Shown: piece after piece, positions 5,837-9,637 of the stretch
Numbering within the stretch: position 1 is the stretch's first letter
How the letters are laid out: each line of letters begins with the position of its first letter
Assembly: GCA_002494215.1 (NCBI GenBank)
Contig: DLBF01000114.1
Coordinates: 1 to 15,775, forward strand
Length of the DNA stretch: 15,775 bases
Direction of reading: 5' to 3'
Source: Prevotellaceae bacterium UBA7028
Lineage (GTDB): Bacteria > Bacteroidota > Bacteroidia > Bacteroidales > Bacteroidaceae
Notes under the pieces: generated by a model
Told to the model about the DNA's origin: nothing
Database searches by the model: none
The model's input: only the letters and a program-made list of their open reading frames with translations
Program-made: the position numbers and the translations under genes

Positions 5837-6886
5837 ATGAACCAATTTGAATTGCAAAAGCTTCGTGAACTGCCCATTGAGGCAGTCGCGGAGCGACTCG
5901 GGCTCTGCGTGAGCCGGCATAAGTGCCTGTGCCCGTTTCATGATGATCATCATGCCTCAATGTCGTTCCACATCGGACGCAACACGTTCCGTTGCTTCGT
6001 GTGCGACGCCAAGGGAGGTACCATAGATCTGGTGATGAAGTATCTGAATAAGGACTTTGTGGAAGCGTGCCGGTGGCTAATAGGAAGCCCCCTCCCTGCT
6101 CCCCCTTTGGGGGAGTGTCTTAGAGGAAGTAGAAAGGATGGCAGCAGCAATGAAGCACTCCCCCAAAGGGGGAGCTGGAGGGGGCTGTCATTCTACTCTC
6201 GCTTCTTCGAGAGGCCTTTCCTGAACGAAGAGGCCAAGCGATTTCTCTTTGAGGAGCGACGTTTAGATGAGCGCGTGGTGCGCTGGTGCCGACTCACATC
6301 GTGGCGAGACAAGCAAGGGGTGCCCTGGCTACAGATACCTTATTATAATCGTGAGGGCAAGCTGGTGGGCGTGCAGAACCGCAATTTAGTTTCAAGTTTC
6401 AAGATTCAAGATTCAAGCTACCTGAAACCTGGAACCTGGAACCTGAAACCAGAAGCGGGGCCCCCCCGCTTCCGCTTCCCCCAAGGGGCTGAGTGCGGCA
6501 TCTACAACCTGCCTGTGCTGAACATGCTGAAGCCGGGTGACGAGCTCTACATCACCGAGGGCTGCTCGGACTGCTGGGCCATGCTCTCGGCAGGACATAA
6601 GGCCATCGCCATTCCCTCGGCGACCTTGCTCTCGCAAAAGGATAAAGAAATCTTGCAGGCAATAGCCGGCACAAAGGTTCAAGGAGTTCAAGAGGATAAA
6701 AATTCTTCACTCTTCACTCTTCACTCTTCACTTGGAACTTCGTTCCACATGTTCCCCGACCGCGATGCCCCTGGCGAACGCCTATTCCTGCAGCTGCAGA
6801 AGGTGCTGCCCAATCTGGTGCACCATCAGTTACCTCCGGGCTGCAAAGACTTTAGCGACTACTTTCTTACAATTCATAATTCATAA
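5837..6886 (+). CDS. DNA primase, CHC2 zinc-binding and TOPRIM domains, with repeat-encoded insertions
   Basis: The product has 349 aa. The N-terminal zinc ribbon shows C32-P-F-H35 and C53-F-V-C56, as in DnaG-type CHC2 domains, which bind template DNA. The TOPRIM domain begins at GDELYITEGCSD (catalytic Glu) and continues to FPDRDAPGE (the DxD metal-binding acidic pair). The role is RNA primer synthesis, probably with the adjacent helicase-like protein. Three stretches look inserted: residues about 84-117 from a 101-bp inverted-repeat element, about 185-212 from TTCAAG/CCTGGAA repeats and a 9-bp hairpin, and about 279-303 from CTTCACT repeats just before the DxD strand. All keep the frame, and the zinc and TOPRIM residues are spared. 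The stop codon lies in an AATTCATA array. No consensus promoter precedes it. Confidence 0.85.
   Translation: MNQFELQKLRELPIEAVAERLGLCVSRHKCLCPFHDDHHASMSFHIGRNTFRCFVCDAKGGTIDLVMKYLNKDFVEACRWLIGSPLPAPPLGECLRGSRKDGSSNEALPQRGSWRGLSFYSRFFERPFLNEEAKRFLFEERRLDERVVRWCRLTSWRDKQGVPWLQIPYYNREGKLVGVQNRNLVSSFKIQDSSYLKPGTWNLKPEAGPPRFRFPQGAECGIYNLPVLNMLKPGDELYITEGCSDCWAMLSAGHKAIAIPSATLLSQKDKEILQAIAGTKVQGVQEDKNSSLFTLHSSLGTSFHMFPDRDAPGERLFLQLQKVLPNLVHHQLPPGCKDFSDYFLTIHNS
6086..6186. repeat. 101-bp element with ~31-bp terminal inverted repeats inside the primase gene
   Basis: The left arm (6086-6117) begins AGCCCCCTCC and ends with CTCCCCCTTTGGGGGAGTG. The right arm (6156-6186) is its reverse complement apart from one mismatch and one indel. 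Each arm holds its own perfect hairpin CTCCCCC-TTT-GGGGGAG. The 38-bp centre is unrelated and AT-richer. It has the structure of a paired REP or MITE and is read through in frame. Confidence 0.85.
6390..6472. repeat. TTCAAG / CCTGGAA repeats and 9-bp hairpin inside the primase gene
   Basis: TTTCAAG/ATTCAAG units (6390-6416) are followed by CCTGAAA and CCTGGAA units (6421-6450). Then comes the perfect hairpin GAAGCGGGG-CCC-CCCCGCTTC (6452-6472). The stretch is translated as SSFKIQDSSYLKPGTWNLKP and a short Gly/Pro segment, between the CHC2 and TOPRIM domains. Confidence 0.75.
6673..6746. repeat. GGTTCAAG and CTTCACT repeats inside the TOPRIM domain
   Basis: GTTCAAG units (6676-6694) are followed by tandem CTTCACT units (6701-6732), then a GGAAC-TTC-GTTCC hairpin (6734-6746). 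The CTTCACT block is the reverse complement of the GAAGAGTGAA repeats at 4139 and 13141. It encodes NSSLFTLHSSLG, immediately before the FPDRD metal-binding strand. Confidence 0.75.
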
Positions 6887-6969
6887 TTCATAATTCATAA
6901 TTCACAATTCATAATTCACAATTCATAATTCACAATTCATAATTCATAATTTACAATTCATAATTATAA
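6871..6969. repeat. AATTCATA/AATTCACA octamer array
   Basis: About twelve near-identical 8-bp units (AATTCATA, AATTCACA, AATTTACA) fill the gap between the primase and the DUF4248-like gene. They supply the primase stop codon and reach to within a few bases of the next ATG. There is no spacer structure, so this is not a CRISPR array. Confidence 0.85.
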
Positions 6970-6970
6970 T

Positions 6971-7165
6971 ATGAAGACAATGTATAAATCTGAACTAGCG
7001 CAGCTGGCTGGCGTAAGCGCCAACACGTTCCGCAGGTACCTGAACACACGCAGGGATGTGCTTGCCAAGATGGGCGTTGCCCCACGTGCCAAGATGCTGA
7101 CTCCCAAGGCCGTCAAATTCATTATCGACGACTATTGCATCGAGATGCCGGAAGAAATGCAATAA
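6971..7165 (+). CDS. DUF4248-like small helix-turn-helix protein
   Basis: The product has 64 aa. The pattern YKSELAQLAGVSANTFRRYL, then RRDVLAKMGVAPRAKMLTPK and AVKFIIDDY, matches the layout I associate with DUF4248: a (K)SELA helix, a conserved G, an LTP turn and a final helix. The first part resembles a helix-turn-helix, so DNA binding is likely but the target is unknown. In Bacteroidota this family often sits between a VirE/primase gene and an HU-like gene, as here. The start is separated from the primase only by the octamer array, and there is no obvious Shine-Dalgarno. Confidence 0.65.
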   Translation: MKTMYKSELAQLAGVSANTFRRYLNTRRDVLAKMGVAPRAKMLTPKAVKFIIDDYCIEMPEEMQ

Positions 7166-7223
7166 TTTTTCTGCTCCTTCCCCCATGTCCACCAAAGACC
7201 GCCATCGCGCTCTGCCGATGTCG

Positions 7224-7231
7224 TACCTTTG
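7224..7231 (+). promoter_or_regulatory. Predicted -7 element for the HU-like gene
   Basis: TACCTTTG matches TAnnTTTG exactly. No TTTG is seen at the usual -33 spacing. A transcript from here would carry a leader of roughly 180 nt containing the 23-bp repeats at 7268-7336. Confidence 0.6.
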
Positions 7232-7267
7232 TATCGTCAAACAAAAACAGACACTCGCTCTTACATT

Positions 7268-7336
7268 TGCAGACTCCCCGAGCCAACGCGTGCACACTCC
7301 CGGGAACAACACGTGCAGACTCCGGAGGCAGCAAAA
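7268..7336 (+). repeat. Three 23-bp tandem repeats in the HU-like gene leader
   Basis: Units begin at 7268, 7291 and 7314, each starting TGCAGACTCC or TGCACACTCC. The first two then share a C/G-rich step and CCAACGCG or ACAACACG. Each unit contains a small self-complementary core: CTCCCCGAG, CTCCCGGGA and CTCCGGAG. Period length is exact while cores differ, compatible with three small hairpins in the mRNA or three protein sites. Confidence 0.6.
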
Positions 7337-7381
7337 AGTGAAAATTATTAACCAAACTGCCAATGCCCTGTTTCGCAGTTT

Positions 7382-7407
7382 CTCCCCTTGGGGAGGTTAG
7401 GAGGGGG
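7382..7407. repeat. REP-like repeat supplying the ribosome-binding site of the HU-like gene
   Basis: A perfect palindrome CTCCCC-TT-GGGGAG (7382-7395) belongs to the GC-rich repeat family. It is followed by GGAGGGGG (7400-7407), which sits eight nt before the ATG at 7416 and can act as a strong Shine-Dalgarno. The hairpin may modulate access to it. Confidence 0.55.
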
Positions 7408-7415
7408 TTGTTTAT

Positions 7416-7979
7416 ATGATTCAAATTAAAGCAAAGCAACAGAACGTATCGTTCGAAAAGAATGTAGAGAAAATGGCCTTTGTGCTCTCTGCGCACCTGT
7501 ACAACACGCTGGACGCCAGCAAGGTTATCGAGGAAGCCGCCAAGCGCTCGGGTATCAGCGTGGGCGTTATTAAGGCCGCTTGGGACGCAGCAGGCGAGGT
7601 TATCCGCACCTGGGCAACCGAAGGTCACAACGTGCCTCTGCCAGGACTGGGCAGCATGCGCTTTAGCGTTCGTTCCAAGAGTGTGCAGAACATAGAGGAT
7701 GTGAAGACCTCGCTCATCTCTGCCCGTCGTGTCATCTTCACACCCTCCAAGGAGGTTAAGGAGGAGTTGCAGGCCACCAAGATTGCCATCACCTGCTACG
7801 ACAAGGATGGCAGAATCGTGAAGCGCGTCACCAGCGCCGACAACAACGATGTGGAGGAGGATCCCGAGGAGAACAGCAGCCTCACCCCCGACCCCTCTCC
7901 CGAAGGCGAGGGGAGCCAGAACCAGGGCGGTAGCACTGGTGGTAGCACCGGCGGCAACACCGGAGGCGGACAAAACTGA
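7416..7979 (+). CDS. HU-family (HU-HIG type) DNA-binding protein with Gly/Ser/Thr tail
   Basis: The product has 187 aa. Residues about 1-125 resemble the Bacteroidota HU-like family: a helical N-terminus (ASKVIEEAAKRSGISVGVIK), then the HU signature-like GHNVPLPGLGSMRFSVRSKSV, which forms the DNA-binding beta arm region, and ISARRVIFTPSKEVKEEL. It would bind and bend DNA as a nucleoid-type protein. The C-terminus is an acidic stretch, then SSLTPDPSPEGEGS encoded by a REP-like repeat, then a low-complexity GGSTGGSTGGNTGGGQN tail. Its own promoter, repeated leader and REP-derived ribosome-binding site suggest expression independent of the primase. In Bacteroidota such genes are typically followed by a smalltalk/amidase pair, as here. 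Confidence 0.85.
   Translation: MIQIKAKQQNVSFEKNVEKMAFVLSAHLYNTLDASKVIEEAAKRSGISVGVIKAAWDAAGEVIRTWATEGHNVPLPGLGSMRFSVRSKSVQNIEDVKTSLISARRVIFTPSKEVKEELQATKIAITCYDKDGRIVKRVTSADNNDVEEDPEENSSLTPDPSPEGEGSQNQGGSTGGSTGGNTGGGQN
7881..7914. repeat. REP-like repeat translated in the HU-like protein
   Basis: CCCCTC (7892-7897) pairs with GAGGGG (7908-7913), with an inner CC-CGAA-GG. It is translated in frame as LTPDPSPEGEGS, joining the HU fold to its Gly-rich tail. Confidence 0.75.
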
Positions 7980-7980
7980 T

Positions 7981-8009
7981 AAAGAGTGGGCCTTCGGGCC
8001 CAACTCTTT
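7981..8009 (+). terminator. Stable UUCG-tetraloop hairpin after the HU-like gene
   Basis: AAAGAGT-GGGCC (7981-7992) pairs with GGCCC-A-ACTCTTT (7997-8009) around a UUCG loop closed by C-G. It lies two bases after the HU-like stop. No T-tract follows, so it may be a partial terminator or an mRNA 3'-stabilising structure rather than a strong stop. Confidence 0.6.
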
Positions 8010-8200
8010 AAGTTAAAAGGTTAAAAGGTTAAAGGGTTAAGGCTATCGCCGGTTAAAAAGTTAAAAGATTAAAAGGTTATTCATCTTTTGCTGCCCTTTC
8101 ACCTTTACCACCACAACATTTTAATATTTCAATATTTTAATATTTTAACGTTTTTAGAGTTTTAACATTTTAACATTTCAACATTTTAACATTATTTTTC
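8010..8200. repeat. AT-rich repeat block before the smalltalk gene
   Basis: TTAAAAGG units (8013-8078) are followed, after a short pyrimidine-rich segment, by TTTTAACAT/TTTCAATAT units (8118-8194). The units are arranged as imperfect tandem repeats running almost to the ATG at 8202. No promoter consensus is clear. Confidence 0.65.
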
Positions 8201-8201
8201 T

Positions 8202-8300
8202 ATGAAAAATAAAGAGACTTGGAAATTCGTCATTCAGACGATACTGGCTGTGCTGACAGCCATTGCAACCAGCTTCGGTGTTACCAGCTGCATAAACTAA
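8202..8300 (+). CDS. Smalltalk protein, 32-aa single-helix membrane peptide
   Basis: The peptide begins MKNKETWKFVIQTILAVLTA, continues IATSFGVTS and ends C-I-N. It has a short charged N-terminus, then one hydrophobic helix of about 20 residues, then a Cys near the end. This matches the Bacteroidota smalltalk family, tiny proteins typically encoded directly before an N-acetylmuramoyl-L-alanine amidase. Here the amidase starts 20 nt downstream, with its Shine-Dalgarno in the gap. Size and topology recall a small holin or an amidase-associated membrane peptide, but the family's function is not established to my knowledge. The VTSC before the last two residues is a weak lipobox-like match. Confidence 0.8.
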   Translation: MKNKETWKFVIQTILAVLTAIATSFGVTSCIN

Positions 8301-8320
8301 AGAAAAGGAGGAACGAAAAC

Positions 8321-8731
8321 ATGAGAAGTATAGTATTAATCGTCATTCATTGTAGTGCCACCCGATGCAACCAGACGTTCTCCGTTACATCGCTCATCAG
8401 CTGCCATGCCAAACGGTTCGGGTTCACGGGATACCACTACTACATCACGCGCAAGGGACAGACCTACCAGACACGGCACGAACAGCTGGTAGGCGCTCAT
8501 GCCAAGGGCTTCAACCAGCACTCGCTGGGCGTTTGCTACGAGGGCGGACTGGACGAGCAGGGCCATCCTGCCGACACACGCACGCCAGCTCAGAAGCAGG
8601 CCTTGCTGAAGCTGCTGCACCGACTGAAGGCCGAGCATCCCGAGGCTGAAATCCTAGGCCATCGCGACCTGCCCAACGTAAAGAAAGCCTGCCCCTGCTT
8701 CGATGCCAAAGCCGAATATCGCAACGTGTAA
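8321..8731 (+). CDS. N-acetylmuramoyl-L-alanine amidase, T7-lysozyme type (Amidase_2)
   Basis: The product has 136 aa, starting at the ATG preceded by AAAGGAGGA (8304-8312). A longer in-frame upstream extension overlaps the smalltalk gene and is rejected. Predicted zinc ligands are His10 (IHCSAT), His114 (GHRDL) and Cys124 (KKACPCFD), with Lys122 two residues before the Cys as in T7 lysozyme. GYHYYI (37-42) supplies the conserved Tyr region. The enzyme would cut the bond between MurNAc and the stem peptide in peptidoglycan. It has no signal peptide, so reaching the wall needs an export route, and the preceding smalltalk peptide is a candidate helper. This is the last gene of the cassette. Confidence 0.92.
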   Translation: MRSIVLIVIHCSATRCNQTFSVTSLISCHAKRFGFTGYHYYITRKGQTYQTRHEQLVGAHAKGFNQHSLGVCYEGGLDEQGHPADTRTPAQKQALLKLLHRLKAEHPEAEILGHRDLPNVKKACPCFDAKAEYRNV

Positions 8732-8744
8732 AGCCTCTCCCCAA

Positions 8745-8769
8745 CCCCTCTCCCAACGGAGAGGGGCTT
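8745..8769 (+). terminator. REP-like hairpin acting as probable terminator after the amidase
   Basis: CCCCTCTCC (8745-8753) pairs perfectly with GGAGAGGGG (8758-8766) around CAAC, followed by CTTTATATT. It begins 14 nt after the amidase stop. It belongs to the GC-rich repeat family, which here doubles as a terminator-like structure. Confidence 0.6.
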
Positions 8770-8825
8770 TATATTGTAAATGACAAGAAAGTAGTTCTTT
8801 CCTAATTAGCGAATATCAAAAACAG

Positions 8826-8859
8826 AAAAGAGCAGGCCTTTGGGCTCTGCTCTTTTTTT
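8826..8859. terminator. Bidirectional intrinsic terminator between convergent genes
   Basis: AAAAGAGCAG-GCC pairs with GGC-T-CTGCTCTTTT around a short TTTG loop. The 3' side continues as a run of seven T, and the 5' side begins with A residues that give U's on the other strand. It separates the amidase (plus) from the gene ending at 8899 (minus). Confidence 0.85.
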
Positions 8860-8898
8860 GCGAAGAATACCTTGCAAATGAAGTACGAAGCTGTCTTC

Positions 8899-9432
8899 TT
8901 AATTCAGTTTTGTCATGTGATACCCCATACGTTTCAACTGTATGGCGGCTCCCATCAGATAGAGTTGGTGAAGGCAGGAAATATATCCATTGAATGCTTC
9001 TTTAGTCCCTGGCTCAAATGGCTGATGACGAAGGGCATTGTTGACACGTGAGGCGCACTCGCCAACAAGTTTTTCTATTGCGTCGTAGTCTTTTCCTTCC
9101 AGCAGCAGAACTTCCTGCCTAATGTACTCATCCATCTCATCGTAACCCCGTTTGTTTCTTAGGCTGGCATAGAGGTCGGGCAGGTTGGCGTAGCTTTCCC
9201 ATTCCGTCGAATCCCAGAATTTAGCAACAGCCATACCTATGTACATCATCCAACCGAGTGATGTGGTAGGGTAGGCTTGGAACTCGCGAATACCATCCGG
9301 TAGGTATGCTTTGGCAATTGCTTCCCACTTTTCCTCAACATCGGGGCAATCTGGCATTCGTTCATCCACTTTCTTCATGCTCAGCAGGTACTGATGCAGG
9401 TCTTTCCTTAATATATCTTCAAATTTTTCCAT
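8899..9432 (-). CDS. Uncharacterised helical protein, 177 aa
   Basis: I do not recognise a named domain; it looks like a conserved Bacteroidota hypothetical. It begins MEKFEDILRKDLHQYLLSMK and is predicted mostly alpha-helical and cytoplasmic. Notable segments are DCPDVEEKWEAIAKAYLPDG, YPTTSLGWMMYIGMAVAKFW and a C-terminal CLHQLYLMGAAIQLKRMGYH. The reading frame stays open 18 codons further upstream to an ATG at 9486. However, a well-formed promoter (-7 element at the complement of 9456-9463) lies inside that extension, so the internal ATG at 9432 is the likely start. It is a monocistronic gene, divergent from the sialidase and convergent with the amidase, with its own terminator. Confidence 0.8.
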   Translation of the reverse strand: MEKFEDILRKDLHQYLLSMKKVDERMPDCPDVEEKWEAIAKAYLPDGIREFQAYPTTSLGWMMYIGMAVAKFWDSTEWESYANLPDLYASLRNKRGYDEMDEYIRQEVLLLEGKDYDAIEKLVGECASRVNNALRHQPFEPGTKEAFNGYISCLHQLYLMGAAIQLKRMGYHMTKLN

Positions 9433-9455
9433 ATTGTCTTTGTTATTATGTACTG

Positions 9456-9487
9456 CAAAGGTACATCTGTATTTAAGTTTATCCAAA
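9456..9487 (-). promoter_or_regulatory. Promoter of the 177-aa protein gene
   Basis: On the minus strand TACCTTTG (complement of 9456-9463) and TTTG (complement of 9484-9487) are separated by 20 nt. The -7 element is 23 nt before the ATG at 9432. Confidence 0.8.
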
Positions 9488-9502
9488 TTTTCGTAGTAAC
9501 TT

Positions 9503-9533
9503 TTTGTTGTATCGGAAAAATGTTATATCTTTG
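9503..9533 (+). promoter_or_regulatory. Promoter of the sialidase transcription unit
   Basis: TTTG (9503-9506), a 19-nt spacer and TATCTTTG (9526-9533) form a textbook Bacteroidota promoter. Transcription should start near 9540, about 10 nt before the upstream ORF at 9551 and roughly 95 nt before the sialidase start. It is divergent from the promoter at 9456-9487. Confidence 0.85.
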
Positions 9534-9550
9534 CGGCATAAACAGATATC

Positions 9551-9637
9551 ATGAAAAAATATACACGGAAAGTATTCCGTGAACTAAACCGGATAATACA
9601 ATTGACCATATATCATAAATTTAACAATAAACCATGA
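9551..9637 (+). CDS. 28-aa upstream ORF overlapping the sialidase start
   Basis: The ORF opens MKKYTRKVFRELNRIIQLTI and ends in KFNNKP. It is strongly basic, has no signal peptide, and its TGA overlaps the sialidase ATG as ATGA. It begins about 10 nt after the expected transcription start and fills nearly the whole leader. The sialidase lacks a Shine-Dalgarno, so re-initiation after this peptide is a plausible way to translate it (inference). It may be a regulatory leader peptide or a real small protein; no family is recognised. Confidence 0.45.
   Translation: MKKYTRKVFRELNRIIQLTIYHKFNNKP

Noticed and set aside
6871..6969. Possible CRISPR array
   Set aside because: Repeats are 8 bp, contiguous and without unique spacers.
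7122..8003. A 293-codon open frame on the minus strand opposite the HU-like gene
   Set aside because: It lies antisense to a well-supported gene with promoter and Shine-Dalgarno, has no recognisable domain, and its length reflects the GC-rich codon use of the sense strand.
8010..8200. Possible CRISPR or iteron-type origin in the TTAAAAGG/TTTTAACAT block
   Set aside because: Units are short, imperfect and contiguous, and resemble the other simple AT-rich intergenic repeats here. No origin-like arrangement was seen beyond AT richness.
8219..8320. Upstream extension of the amidase to an ATG at 8219
   Set aside because: The extension overlaps the smalltalk gene in another frame. The Shine-Dalgarno at 8304-8312 and the family's N-terminus both fix the start at 8321.
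9433..9486. Eighteen-codon N-terminal extension of the 177-aa protein
   Set aside because: A near-consensus promoter lies within it, so it would not be transcribed.
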